DNA of 64,000 nt from Streptomyces alfalfae (GCF_004127445.1 NZ_QEXM01000013.1:105417-169416), one strand, 5' to 3'. Counted from the first letter of the stretch, positions 51,002 through 61,174 are shown. The notes: a model not told the origin generated them from the letters alone. Program-made: numbers and translations.

Positions 51002-51418
51002 ATGGGAACGTGGGGAACCGGCCCGGTCGACAGCGACCTCGCCGCAGACTTCGTCGATGAACTTGAGGAACTCACCCACCAACTGGTCATCGACGTGCTT
51101 GAGCAGGCATTCCAACGAGTCACCAGCTCAGGAGCACGCGTCGGTGGCGGAGACGGCACCGAGGCCGTTGCTGCTGGTGCCCTCGTCGCCAGCACCATCC
51201 CGGACAACCCCATCGCGATGGATCCAAAGGACGACCCGAGGGAACCGCTTCCCAAACTACCGGCGGCACTCCGCGCGTCGGCCAGGCTCGCACTGGACCG
51301 GGTACGTCAGGCCGGATCAGAAATGGCGACGGGGTGGGTGGACAGTACCGACGCCGACCAGTGGCATCAGGAAGTGCAACGGATCTTCCAGGCACTCGAA
51401 GAACCCACTGGTCAGTAA
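51002..51418 (+). CDS. DUF4259-domain protein
   Basis: A 138-residue protein from the ATG at 51002 with AGGAG six nt upstream. The N-terminus MGTWGTGPVDSDLAADFVDEL is the hallmark of DUF4259, a small cytosolic family of unknown function frequent in Streptomyces. No partner gene is obvious. Confidence 0.85.
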   Translation: MGTWGTGPVDSDLAADFVDELEELTHQLVIDVLEQAFQRVTSSGARVGGGDGTEAVAAGALVASTIPDNPIAMDPKDDPREPLPKLPAALRASARLALDRVRQAGSEMATGWVDSTDADQWHQEVQRIFQALEEPTGQ

Positions 51419-51569
51419 TCGTGACCACGTCACGGAAGGCGAGCCAGAACCCGAGTCTGGGCAGCGCTTGTCGATCGCAGAGCCGGAGAATGTTGGTGAG
51501 AACTGACACCGGCGCGAGATGGGCGAGCCCTGTGTCGCCGCGCTGCGCGGCTCTTGCTGAAGGGGCCCG

Positions 51570-52106
51570 TCACATGGGGAGTGAGAACAGCCGTACCGGC
51601 CCTGATGACCACCGGGCATCGTCGCACAGGGGCGTCACCATGGTCCGCAGCGGCATGGTCACGAGGCGGCCTCCGGGTTGTTCGACGAGTACGTCCTTAT
51701 CGAGCGGGTGCCATCCGAGGCGCTGGTAGAGCGACACGAGGGGAGGCCGGCAGAAGAGGAGTGCGTGTTGAGGACCCATCGTTCGGGCATGCTCCAGGGC
51801 AGCTGTGACGACAAGGCGAGCGAGGCCCTGACCTTGCATGCCGGGTGAGACGGCCACCCCGCCGACGCCCACCACCTCTGTCTCGGCGTCACCGATCGCA
51901 ACAGGCAGTCGCAGCAGGCCGGCATGTGCCACGAGGCGGCCGTGGTGCCGGATGCCGAAGTGGTTTTCTTTCGGCATCCAGGTCAGACCGGTCCAGGCGA
52001 CACCGAAGGGATCATCGCTGTTGCCGAGGATCTCCTCCTGGTCCGCCTTCGTGTACTGGGCGAGCCGCACCACAGTCGGTGCCACAGTGGATCGGTTCTC
52101 AGACAT
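51570..52106 (-). CDS. GNAT-family N-acetyltransferase
   Basis: About 178 residues from the ATG at 52106, although the frame extends further upstream. The acetyl-CoA loop reads VGGVAVSPGMQGQGLARLVV, followed by HALLFCRPPLVSLYQRLGW, as in general GNATs and in aminoglycoside 2'-acetyltransferase-like proteins. The substrate is unknown. Confidence 0.8.
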   Translation of the reverse strand: MSENRSTVAPTVVRLAQYTKADQEEILGNSDDPFGVAWTGLTWMPKENHFGIRHHGRLVAHAGLLRLPVAIGDAETEVVGVGGVAVSPGMQGQGLARLVVTAALEHARTMGPQHALLFCRPPLVSLYQRLGWHPLDKDVLVEQPGGRLVTMPLRTMVTPLCDDARWSSGPVRLFSLPM

Positions 52107-52255
52107 TCCCACATGATGATCTCTCCGTCGAGCACGGGCCAAGCAATTCCCCAGCCGATCTGTGCCGTCCAGAGCAGGGAGTTCAGGCCAAGTGGGCATG
52201 GTTCGCCTCCGAGGCCGGATCCCTTCCTCGGTGCCGTGATGATGGCCGCACCTGT

Positions 52256-52555
52256 TCAAGAAGGGCCACGTATGACGTCAGCCTGCGGTAGCTGCCCGTG
52301 AGGCGGCCCGGGCCTGGGTGAGGGCACCAGGCGGTAGGATTCGGCGCCGGTTTGGATGAGGTTGCCGCCGAAGGTGAGCCGGTCGACGATGGCCGCGCAG
52401 AGCCGGGGGCCGGTGAACGTTTTGGTCCAGCCGCTGAAACTTTCGTTCGAGGCGATGGCGACGCTGTTCTTCTCCTCACGCTCCGTCAGCACCTGGAACA
52501 GCAGCTCAGCGCCCCTGCGGTCCAGCTCCATTTGCGTGCACCCCATCCCGTCTGA
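52256..52555 (-). pseudogene. IstB fragment (IS21 family)
   Basis: Minus-strand text MELDRRGAELLFQVLTEREE, SVAIASNESFSGWTKTF and RLCAAIVDRLTFGGNLIQTG is the C-terminal third of IstB. It resembles but does not equal the copy at 38013-38828. Neither Walker motif is present. Confidence 0.83.
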
Positions 52556-53317
52556 GGATGCCACCAAGTGGCGCGTCGGCCAGCACTACTCGCACACCAT
52601 CAACGCCGGAACCAGCGGCCCCGACGCGAAGGTGAAGACACCGCAGACCACCAGCCGGGACGAACTGCAGGGCGTGTGGGACCGCGATCCACAATGGACG
52701 CTCACCTACACCTCACCCGACAAGGGCGCCTTCGACCCGAAAGACGATCAGCGCGTGGACGCTCTGATCACGATGGATCTGAGCGTGGACTCCCCCACGC
52801 CACCCCCTATCCCGACGGAGTCGGCGCCTACCGCTCCAACGCGCGCTTCGACTACGCCGGGCAGATAGCGGGCAAACACAAAGGCGCCGCCTTCACCCGA
52901 GGCCCGCTTCCATCTGACGATGAGCAGGAAGGATCCCGAAGTCAAGGAGAGCGCCCTGCAGATCTATGACGCCCAAAAGCGCCCTGAATGGACCTTCCCT
53001 TCCTTCGTCGGCAAGAGTGTGCCCGGCGAGAAGAAGCCCCTGCACCGACTGGTCGACAAAGACAAGCAGGACGAGAACCGGGCCAAGTCCATCAGCGAGT
53101 GCAAGAAGGTCTGGGGCAACTACACCGGCAGCGGCCTGGAAAGCGATGAGTACCCCTGCGCCTCCACAAGGGAGGGTCCACCAAGGGCGACAACGGCTTC
53201 TCCGTCCGCCTCATCGATGGCAGGGACAACGGTGCAGGCGGGAAACGGATCAACAAGATGTACACACGGAATCGCTTTCTTGACGGCGACCCCTTCTACG
53301 TGAAGATCACCGACTAG
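52540..53317 (+). pseudogene. Decayed secreted-nuclease-like gene with a NucA/NucB domain
   Basis: Joined across frames the plus strand reads WRVGQHYSHTINAGTSG, DPQWTLTYTSPDKGAFDP, then YRSNARFDYAGQIAGKHKGAAFT, SRKDPEVKESALQIYDAQKRP and finally SDEYPCASTREG, NGFSVRLIDGRDNGAGG and RFLDGDPFYVKITD. The last part matches the NucA/NucB deoxyribonuclease domain (DEYPFAS, GNxR, DGDPF-type motifs). At least two frameshifts and loss of the N-terminus make it non-functional. Confidence 0.7.
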
Positions 53318-53836
53318 CCGGGAAACGACATGCCGCTCCTGCACGAGTACACCTGCACGGCCACACCGGGCCGCCGCCTCCTGGAGTTGACGGAGCGGGG
53401 ATCTCCTGGCCCCTCGTCGGGCCGGCGGAAGGCGCGACCAGAGCGTGTTCGGGGGCGTGGACTTCGGCCTCAGAGAGCTTGTTGATGCGGGCGCCGTGGT
53501 CGTGGAGCGCGATGGTCGAGGTCCCAGGTCGCGGGCACGTGCGGTATCGGGCTGGGTGCCGGAAGCCACGGAACGTCGCTGGCGATCTGGGCTGCCAGGT
53601 GCGGGCGGGTGAGACGCCGGACGACTTCGGCGCGTCGGAACGCTTCGCCACCAGCACGAGACCTTGTGCAGAGCGGCCTCGATCCTGTTCCTTCCTGTGG
53701 CTGCGAGCACAATCCCAAGGAAGGCGGGCACCCCTCCCCGGTGCACAAACCCCCGGGCGGGTAGTACGGCCAGCCCGCCCCCTAGCAGTACAACCCCGCC
53801 AGCGCAGGGCGAGACGGTGCAGGAGCAAGGTGTTCG
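53318..53836. other. No recognisable gene
   Basis: Frames on both strands are long only because of GC bias. None matches a family I know, and no ribosome site precedes them. Probably decayed sequence. Confidence 0.5.
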
Positions 53837-54274
53837 CTATGCCCGTCGAGAGAGGTCCTCACCTGACCAGGGCTGGTCAGGTGGACGCCGGCCCGAACGA
53901 GGCACAGCCGTCTGCGAAGCCAGCAGGATGCGGGTGCCGGTCAGGTCGAGGATACGTTCCATCGCCGGGCTCATCGCGCTGATGACGAGAGTCTTGCCCT
54001 GCTGTGTGGCCTGCCGGTGCAGGCGCAGCAGGAGGTTGACTCCGGAGCAGTCGCTGAAGGTGACGGCGCCTAGGTCCAGGTCGAGGCCTGCTGCGGAGTG
54101 CAGGAGGACGTGGAAGAGGTCGGGCTGGAGGCGGGTGACGGAGTCGATGTCGAGTTCGCCGTACAGGATCCTGCGCGTTTGCTCCCCTGGCGTCGTGCCG
54201 GCGGCCTTGGACGTCCAGGGGGCAGCGGAATGAGCCAGGGGCATGCACATTGCTGGGCTCGCCGTATCCACCAT
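53837..54274 (-). CDS. STAS-domain protein (anti-anti-sigma factor type)
   Basis: A 145-residue protein from the ATG at 54274 with AGGAGGA about 8 nt upstream. The STAS core reads YGELDIDSVTRL, LDLGAVTFSDCSGVNLLLRLHRQA, with the phosphorylatable Ser in DCSG. Such proteins bind anti-sigma kinases and release sigma factors. No kinase gene is adjacent; Streptomyces carries many unlinked copies. Confidence 0.87.
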   Translation of the reverse strand: MVDTASPAMCMPLAHSAAPWTSKAAGTTPGEQTRRILYGELDIDSVTRLQPDLFHVLLHSAAGLDLDLGAVTFSDCSGVNLLLRLHRQATQQGKTLVISAMSPAMERILDLTGTRILLASQTAVPRSGRRPPDQPWSGEDLSRRA

Positions 54275-55275
54275 GGCCGTCTCCTCCTGGTCCCGCGGCA
54301 CCTGTCAGGGTGCTGCCCCGGAAGCACACGCGTCAACCAATGCACGAATCATCGTACGCATTTCGTGGCCTGCGGCCTGCAACGGCCACCGCCACGCCGC
54401 GACGGCTGCCTCGCGCCCTGGTCGTCCACACCGGTCGTAGGGCGCTCTGCGTGTCTCGCGCGGAACACCCCCCGAATGGACACGGCAGGAAGGGAATCGG
54501 GGAGGTGACGTGCAGATGGTGGTGACTGCCGACAGCCACCACCATCGCTCTGCGGCGCGAAACCCGTTGCCGCAGGGGCTGGGCGGCCGCCAGGCAGACG
54601 GCTCTTGACCGCCGCCTCCACGAGCCTCGCCGCACCAGCATCCCGCGACCGCAGACCTCGCCGCAGGGAAACGAGCGACTACCTGAGCCCGGACGGCCAC
54701 CGCAGTCCACCGTCCTTGATCGTCACTCCGAGGCAGGCGGGCGGCCGGCAACCCGCTGCAAGTTGGTCCCGTAGAAGATTCGAGTGCCTAGACACGGCCC
54801 GGGGTGATTACGCACCGGACATCCTCGCGGCCGACAAGGCCACAGCAACAGCCCCGTCCTCGGGTACCTGCGACGGGGAATCCACTACACCGTCCCGCAG
54901 AAGACCGACAGCCAAGCCGCCCGAGGGGTCAGCCGCAGGTGCAGCCGGTCCCACGCCTGCGCGGTCGCTTTCCCGTCACGGCTTGCTTCGGCGCCTCAAG
55001 TTGCGGAATCGCCGAAGACGAACTCGCCACGTACTTGGGTGGCGGTGAACGCACACCGGCCTCCACCACTTCGCCGCCACTGCTAGCGACCGGTGCGCGC
55101 TCATCGGCGTGTTCGAGGTGGAGCCGAGAGCGGTGTGCTCCGACCTCGACGCGCGGGTGACGCGGCTGGGACGGCAGGGGCGGCACCCGCTGCCGCCGCT
55201 GCGCCGCACACCGCTTCCGTACCGATTCGCACCAGTATCCGACCTTCGCCGTGGATGCCCCCTACGCATCGCCTC
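54275..55275. other. About 1 kb without a recognisable gene
   Basis: Several overlapping open frames exist on both strands but without good starts or family resemblance. Likely the eroded DNA between transposon fragments. Confidence 0.5.
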
Positions 55276-55788
55276 TCATGATCTTTTCGGTGAGGGAGGC
55301 GAAGTCGAGCGCGCCGGATATATCACCGAACGGTGGGCCTGCACCTCGCCGGCGGTCAGGCCCTTCGCGGCCAGCGAGATGACTATCTCCTCGACGCCTG
55401 TCAGGCCCTTCTGCCGCTTCTTGACGATCTTCGGCTCGAAGGAGCCGTCGCGGTCGTGGGGCACGACGATCTCCACCGGGCCGACATCGGTCAGCACGGT
55501 CTTGGAACGTGTGCCCTTGCGGGAGTTGCCGTCATTCCTGCCCGCCGGATCGTGCTTGTCATAGCCGAAGTGGTCGGTGATCTCGCCCTCCAGGGCGGAC
55601 TCCAGCAGTAACTTGGTCAGCTGCTGCAACAGACCGCCCTCGCCGCTCAGCTGCACTTCCTCGGCCCGGGCCCGGCTCACCAGCTCGTCGATCAGCTGGT
55701 CATCCACGGTCTTCGCCGACCCAACCGCCGCGGACTCGGCAGCATCCCGCTCGGCCACGTTCTCACTGGCCGTCGATGCATCCTCCAT
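55276..55788 (-). pseudogene. IS256 (mutator)-type transposase, N-terminal half only
   Basis: The frame from 55788 reads KTVDDQLIDELVSRARAE, then LTKLLLESALEGEITDHFGYDKHD, GRNDGNSRKGTRSKTV and LTGVEEIVISLAAKGLTAGEV, the beginning of mutator-type transposases. After LTAGEVQAH the similarity stops; the DDE core is missing. Confidence 0.88.
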
Positions 55789-55875
55789 GATCGGGAGTTA
55801 CACCGAACGGTTTACAGTCCCGAACCCTCTCCGTCCGCGAAGCCGCGCCAGAGGGGGGTGGCGTCCTCGCTGGAC

Positions 55876-56793
55876 TCAGGTCAGTGGGGTGTTGGCCAGG
55901 ACCCGGCGCAGGATGGCCCAAGAGAGGTCGGACTCGGTGGCGAAGGGGCGCTGCTCCTTGGACTCCTCGTCGATGTAGTTGAAGGTGTCACGGCTGTAGC
56001 TGTCACCGTCCTGGTCCTCGACGGCGGTCTGCTCCGGGTTGAGGTAGACGTGGAAGCTGGCGCCGAAGTCGGCGGAGGCGTTCATGTAGCCGGGGCCGGT
56101 GGTGCCGCCGCCACCGTCCATCGGGCAGTACACCCGGTGCACGGCGTAGTTGTCCCTGGACAGCCAGGCGCACTGGCCGGGGGTGAGGGTCAGCAGGCCG
56201 AGTTTGCGTGCGTCCCAGTCGAGGTGCTCGTAGACCATGACGTCGAGCTGGCCGGCGAGGCAGAAGACGATGCCGGTGGTGTGGCCGTGGGAGTGGATGG
56301 GCGAGTAGTGCTGGGCGGGCCAGATCTCCAGGACTACGGGTGAGCCGATGTCGCCCTTGGGGTGGTCGTCGGGGTGGAGGTGCCCGTGTTCGGCGGCCAG
56401 GTGGTCGTAGTCGCCCCGGCCGGTGCAGGCGACGCGGATGTACGGCGGGTGAGTCTTGTCGTGGTTGTACTTCTCCACCATGATCTGGCGCAGCAGTCCC
56501 ACCTTCTCGCCGGGTGCGGTGGCGGGGGCGAGGTGTTTGCGCATCGCCTCGATCTCCCACGCCGACAGGCGCAGGTCCTCGGCCTTGCGCGCGAGGTCCA
56601 TGACGGCCGGGGGGATCATCAGCTGGCGGGCGTACTCGTCGAAGGACGTGGCCTGCCCGATCACGAGGGACGGGGCGGCCTCGGCACCCCTGATACGCAG
56701 CTGCCGTTCTTCTTCTTTGGTGATGTGGAAGGGGTACTGTGCATCGCCGTATTCCGGTTGTCCGGCGGGCGTCTGGGCGGCGGTCAGGCTCAT
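55876..56793 (-). CDS. Cysteine dioxygenase-like cupin protein
   Basis: A 305-residue protein from the ATG at 56793, with AGGAGG 8 nt upstream. The cupin metal motif is PIHSHGHTTGIVFCLAGQL and the second His is in AVHRVYCP, as in type I cysteine dioxygenases. It is longer than bacterial CDO (about 200), with about 100 extra N-terminal residues. The substrate could be another thiol or an unrelated small molecule. The leader carries a 22-bp perfect hairpin ending about 17 nt before the ribosome site. Confidence 0.8.
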   Translation of the reverse strand: MSLTAAQTPAGQPEYGDAQYPFHITKEEERQLRIRGAEAAPSLVIGQATSFDEYARQLMIPPAVMDLARKAEDLRLSAWEIEAMRKHLAPATAPGEKVGLLRQIMVEKYNHDKTHPPYIRVACTGRGDYDHLAAEHGHLHPDDHPKGDIGSPVVLEIWPAQHYSPIHSHGHTTGIVFCLAGQLDVMVYEHLDWDARKLGLLTLTPGQCAWLSRDNYAVHRVYCPMDGGGGTTGPGYMNASADFGASFHVYLNPEQTAVEDQDGDSYSRDTFNYIDEESKEQRPFATESDLSWAILRRVLANTPLT

Positions 56794-56823
56794 CAGTGGG
56801 GCCTCCTTTGTGTGTATGTGTGC

Positions 56824-56873
56824 CGCTGTGTGTATGGGTGCCGCGGCTCGGCGCGGCACCCATACACACAGCG
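56824..56873 (-). promoter_or_regulatory. 22-bp perfect hairpin in the leader of the cysteine-dioxygenase-like gene
   Basis: CGCTGTGTGTATGGGTGCCG (continuing CG) faces its exact complement across the loop GCTCGG. It lies 31 nt before the start codon, on the transcript side. A partial copy of the left arm (TGTGTATGTGTGCCGC) lies next to it at 56811-56826. It could be a terminator/attenuator or an operator. The gap beyond it to 57199 shows nothing else. Confidence 0.8.
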
Positions 56874-57199
56874 CGCTGAGCTGGGGCTGGACTGGAGAGG
56901 CGGGTGTTCGGGGTTGACATACCGGTGTGGGTGTACTGGGGCGGCGCACTCCGTCCGGGCGGTGTGACGCAGGTGCGGGCACAGATGGCGGCTCGGGCAC
57001 ATGGTGGGGCAGCTTGCACCGGCTGCGACGCGATGCGCTCGGCAGCCCGTGGGTGATCTGGTGTCCGCGCTTACGGATCCGGTGGTGTTGACGCCGCTTC
57101 GGTGGCCGCCGGCCACTGCGAGGGGGCGGCTGCGCGCGAGTGAGGCGCCGCCCTGCGCAGTGGGTGCGCGCCTTGTGGGGAGGTGTCTCTGGTGTCGTG

Positions 57200-58318
57200 T
57201 CAGTGGCTGGGCAGACGGGTGGCCCTGAGGCCGTCGAGGGGGTATTCCTGGGGCAAGCGAGCCGGGTCGCCCGGCACGATGATCAGCACGGTGATGGGCC
57301 GGGACGTGCCGGCAGCGAGGAACTGGTCGCCCACCGAGTCCAGGTATGCCTTGCCATCCTGGGCGATGACCTCCACGCCGGATGCTTCGGCTTTCGCGGC
57401 CTTGACCGTCGGCAGGTCGAAGGAGATGCGGAACTTCCTGACGTCCTCCGCCGTGCCGCTGTCCTTGCCAATGGCGGTGAGCGTGAGGTCGAAGCTGTAA
57501 ACCCGGCCCCGGGGCTCGCTGTTCTCCCATGTCCGGTTGAACTTCTTCGTCACGGTGATCTCGTCGTAACTGGGCGGGACGGGCAGAGGGGTGATGCTCC
57601 CGGCGCCGTTCATGATCTCCAAGTTGCCGACGGGCACCCTGCCCCGTCCGATGCGCTGCGAGTGGTCGGGGATCGTCTCCGTGGTCAGGTCGAGGTGGTT
57701 GACGTTGCCGGCGGAGTCGACGGCGTAGAAGTTGCCGTCCTGGTCGAAGAAGGTGGCCGAGTATGCCTTGCGGGAGCCTGCCGCGGTGCTGGCTTGCGCG
57801 GGCGGGAAGACACCCTGCTTGAGGACGGTCTTCATGGGCTGGCGGCTCGGGTCGATGAGCAGCAGGTCGCCGTTGTCGCCCTCCACTGAGTACAGTCGCC
57901 CGTTCGTGGGGTGGTAGGCGAAGTCGTCCCACCGGCCGCCTCCCGGTGCGTTGCGGGGGGTGGCCTTGCCGACTGCCACGTCGATGGCGTAGCTGGGTGT
58001 GCCGGGGTTGCTGACGGCGAAAAGAGTCTTGCCGTCGGGATCCATGTCGCCGTCGAACCAGGGCCCGTCGGGCAGCCCGTCGATGACGTGTTCCTTCAGA
58101 GTGCCGGCCGCCACGTCGATGGTGATGAGCTTGTTGCGACTCACCGCCAGCAGCAGGGGCTCGGTGTCGTCGCCGCGGTACTGCGCCCCCATGGCGGTGT
58201 AGCCGGCCTCGTAGGGCCGCACGTTCTCGACGACACGGGTGTCACCGTCGATGGGGTCGAAGCGGTAGATCCGGGTGCGGGTCCGGCCGACGGCGAGATA
58301 CACCTTGCGGTGAGCCAT
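57200..58318 (-). CDS. Beta-propeller-like protein of unknown function
   Basis: A 372-residue protein without a signal peptide. Repeated segments such as IYRFDPIDGDTRVVENV, LITIDVAAGTLKEHVI, FAYHPTNGRLYSVEGDNGDLLLIDP and ATFFDQDGNFYAVDSAGNVNHLDL look like blades of a propeller (DUF6923-like). The last 130 residues are a separate beta-rich domain. Start is the ATG at 58318. A palindrome GTATTCG-TT-CGAATAC lies 76 nt upstream. No role can be assigned. Confidence 0.75.
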   Translation of the reverse strand: MAHRKVYLAVGRTRTRIYRFDPIDGDTRVVENVRPYEAGYTAMGAQYRGDDTEPLLLAVSRNKLITIDVAAGTLKEHVIDGLPDGPWFDGDMDPDGKTLFAVSNPGTPSYAIDVAVGKATPRNAPGGGRWDDFAYHPTNGRLYSVEGDNGDLLLIDPSRQPMKTVLKQGVFPPAQASTAAGSRKAYSATFFDQDGNFYAVDSAGNVNHLDLTTETIPDHSQRIGRGRVPVGNLEIMNGAGSITPLPVPPSYDEITVTKKFNRTWENSEPRGRVYSFDLTLTAIGKDSGTAEDVRKFRISFDLPTVKAAKAEASGVEVIAQDGKAYLDSVGDQFLAAGTSRPITVLIIVPGDPARLPQEYPLDGLRATRLPSH

Positions 58319-58393
58319 GTAACCAAGCGTCCTTCCATGTGACTTCGGAACGCTTCAAGGACTGCCCCTGATTCACACGGGCAAGCACGCTAG

Positions 58394-58409
58394 GTATTCG
58401 TTCGAATAC
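58394..58409. promoter_or_regulatory. Operator-like palindrome upstream of the propeller gene
   Basis: GTATTCG-TT-CGAATAC is a perfect 7-bp inverted repeat in AT-richer DNA, 76 nt before the start codon. Typical size for a TetR- or LacI-type site. No regulator gene is adjacent. Confidence 0.45.
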
Positions 58410-58513
58410 AATAAGCCACAACGGTCAGCAGCGGGAGCACCATTGGTAAGAGCGACGCTGCGTCTGGTCAACCAGGGGTACCGGGTGGGCGTCTTCCTCA
58501 AGGACCGCGCGGG

Positions 58514-59436
58514 CTAGCTGTATTGCCCTGTGAGGTTGGGGACGCGACTGGCGGGTGGTTTGCCTGCGAGCGGGATGTCTCCACGGTGGTGATTGTAGGT
58601 GTGCAGCCAGTGCGGGAAGGCGTCGCGTCGTTCCTGCTCTGACTGGTAGGGGCGGGTGTAGGCCGATTCGTCGAGCAGGGCGCGGTTGAGGCGTTCGACC
58701 CTGCCGTTGGTCTGGGGCCGGTAGGGCCGGGTCCGCTTGTGAGTGATCCCGGCCGCTGCCAGGACATCGCGCCAGGTGCGGGAGCGATGGCAGCTGCCGT
58801 TGTCCGTCAGGACGCGTTCGATGGTGATGCCCGCGTCGGTGAAGTAGGCGTGGGCCCGCTGCCAGAAGCCGGTCGCTGTGTCCCTCTTCTCCTTCTCGTC
58901 GGTGTGGATCTCGCTGTAGGCGCGGCGGGAGTGGTCCTCGACGGCGGTGTGGATGTAGCTGTAGCCGGCGTTGTTGCGGGTCTTGCGGCCCGCCTGGCGG
59001 CTCAGGGCTTTGTGTCCGCCGCCGTCGGGGGATGTTGCCGAGTTTCTTGATGTCCACATGCACGAGTTCGCCGGGCCGTTCGCGTTCGTAGCGGGCCGGC
59101 CGGTAGCGGGTCAGTACTCGGTGAACGGTGGAGGGCACCAGGCCGAGCAGGTGTGCGATGCGGGCCGGTCCCCATCTGCGCAGGACCCGGACCTTGATGA
59201 TCCGGCGTTCGGTGCGGGTCGGTGTCCGGCGCGGGCTTGTGGGCGGGCGGGAGGAACGGTCGGACATCCCGGCTTCGCCGAACTGCCGGTAGCGCTTGGC
59301 CGTGGTGGGTGAGACCTGGAAGCGTTCGGCGGCCCGCCGCAGCCGCCAGCGGTCCTCGACCACGCAGCGGGCCACTGGGGACTGGATCGGGAACCAGCGC
59401 AGCCGAACCGCGACACTGTCCCCAGAGCGGATGGAG
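58514..59436 (-). pseudogene. IS481-family transposase, frameshifted
   Basis: The first frame gives VVEDRWRLRRAAERFQVSPTTAKRY, then WGPARIAHLLGLVPSTVHRVL and LVHVDIKKLGNIP. After a shift near 59030 the second frame gives YSYIHTAVEDHSRRAYSEIH, RVLTDNGSCHRS and RPYRPQTNGRVERLNRAL, completing the DDE domain. Ends LTGQYS at 58514. Confidence 0.87.
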
Positions 59437-59681
59437 CAGTTGTCCGCGATCGGGACGCGGTGGTCGTAACAGGCATGGCATAGCGCCCTTCCCGACCGCA
59501 CGACGCGCGTCCGGCCACGCGGCTCACTTCAAGGCCGTGGCGGGGCCCCGCAGATCCACCAGGTTCTGCACATTCGTGTCCAGGCACCGATCTTCAGCAG
59601 CATGACGAAGTCAGGCTCCCGCGGAGTAGCGGGGCTGGGCTGGGCTTCGAGATTCATTCAGCGCTGCCGAAGTGACAGGGC

Positions 59682-60116
59682 TCATTCGGTGTCGATGCCG
59701 CGCGCGGCGAAGATCTTGGCCGCGTTCGGCACGGCCAGAACGCCGTCCTCTACGAAGGTGACCTCCTGTAGGTTGGGCAGCAGGGCGAGGTCGTCGAGCG
59801 AGCGAACGTCGAACAGGTCGTCCTCGCCGTCCCAGGCGGGAGCGCAGTGCCGGAAGACTTCCGCCCCGGCGTCGAAGCACAGTTTTTCGACGTCGGCGAG
59901 CAGCTCCGCCGGGATCTCCAGGGCCTCGAAATGGGCCCGGGACTCGGGCAGCACCTCGGTGTGGAAGCTGTTCTCCAGGACATGGGACGCGGGGTCGCCG
60001 ATCCCCTGTTCGGCCAGCCGAGCGGGCAGGTCGTAGACCGGGAGGAGCGGCTCGGGGCAGTACATGAGCTCCTCGATGACGAGCAGCTTGAGGTTGAAGT
60101 CGCGGAACTGGTTCAT
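59682..60116 (-). CDS. Small conserved hypothetical protein (DUF6892-like)
   Basis: A 144-residue protein from the ATG at 60116, reading MNQFRDFNLKLLVIEELMY and ending FAARGIDTE. I associate the opening DFNLKLLVIEELMY with DUF6892 proteins, with moderate confidence. It is acidic and lacks membrane segments. No strong ribosome site is seen. Confidence 0.65.
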   Translation of the reverse strand: MNQFRDFNLKLLVIEELMYCPEPLLPVYDLPARLAEQGIGDPASHVLENSFHTEVLPESRAHFEALEIPAELLADVEKLCFDAGAEVFRHCAPAWDGEDDLFDVRSLDDLALLPNLQEVTFVEDGVLAVPNAAKIFAARGIDTE

Positions 60117-60874
60117 GGGAGATGAGTACCACGGCGTTAAGACACTGGGCCCCTGCACCCGCTGTCCCTCGGACGCCGGGGTGGTGGCCGGGGATTGCAC
60201 CTGGAGCTCCGAGAGCCGCCCCGGACAGTTCTGGCGGGCGTTTCAAGGACGGTTGCTTCACCGGCGTCCGCGACGTCGCCCTCTACCTCTGCGCGTCGCC
60301 GATACCAGCGCCCGGATGCAGCACGGGCGCGCCGCCTCCAGCGCCATGCTGCTCGTCCACCTCCAGCAACCCGCCTCCCCCACCCCGCAGGAGACTCCGG
60401 TAAAAGATCCCGTCCCGGCCCCGGTCTCGGTGCCGCCGCTGGAGGCGAAGGACATCCTGGCGGCCGTAGAACGCGGACGGCGGTGACTTCCTGGACGTCG
60501 CTCTGAGCGCGGCACGTCGCCGAGAAACGCGAGGGGTACATCGAGCGCCTGGAGGCGTTCGTGGTGCAGCACCGCGCCCGCCTGGAGGGGATGGGGACGC
60601 ACGGGCCGGGCAGCAGGCCCGCCTCGCACGGCCGGTACACGCTGATCGGACAGTCCGAGACCTGGTCATCCTGGAGCGGATGGAGACCAACCCGTTCGGT
60701 CTGCGCAGCCAGCGGACCGCTCTCAACTGAGTGACTCCGTCGTGTCCGCCGACCCCCGTGCACGGGGGTCGGCGGGGCCGGCTCCTTGAAGCCGTACCCC
60801 TCAAGCGCGAGCAGGCCGGACTGCACGGCATCACCGCCGTGCTGCCCGGCCGTTGCGCGCCGTCGGAACGAAAA
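60117..60874. other. Mostly gene-free; fragment of a decayed gene at about 60505-60730
   Basis: Plus-strand text REGYIERLEAFVVQHRARLEG, GRYTLIGQSE and, after a frameshift, LVILERMETNPFGLRSQRTALN looks like the end of a real gene. I cannot name it. The rest shows nothing. Confidence 0.45.
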
Positions 60875-61174
60875 CTAGAACTGCAGGTTCTTCTGGTCCG
60901 TGAGGAGCTTCCCGGCGATGCTCAGGTTGCCGTTGGAATCGAGCACGGCGATGACCTTCTTCGTGCTGCCGTAGTGCGTGGTGAAGTAGACCTTGTCCGC
61001 TTCCTGCGAGCTGGAGAAGTCCGAGTTCAGCTCGATCTCGACGCTGTGCGGCGAGGTGATCGCCACGTCCTTCTTCGGTGAGCCGGGGTAGGCCCGGTTC
61101 GGCACCAGCTTGACGCGGCCGTGGGTCTCGCCCTCGTCCCAGTCGGTCGCAAGTCCGAGATCGACGTCAGGCAT
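60875..61174 (-). CDS. Small hypothetical protein
   Basis: A 99-residue protein from the ATG at 61174, with GGGGGAAAT upstream. It reads MPDVDLGLATDWDEGETHGR and ends VIAVLDSNGNLSIAGKLLTDQ, a beta-rich ending like those of fibre or virion-type proteins. It uses more A/T codons than its surroundings, hinting at transfer. Function unknown. Confidence 0.6.
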   Translation of the reverse strand: MPDVDLGLATDWDEGETHGRVKLVPNRAYPGSPKKDVAITSPHSVEIELNSDFSSSQEADKVYFTTHYGSTKKVIAVLDSNGNLSIAGKLLTDQKNLQF

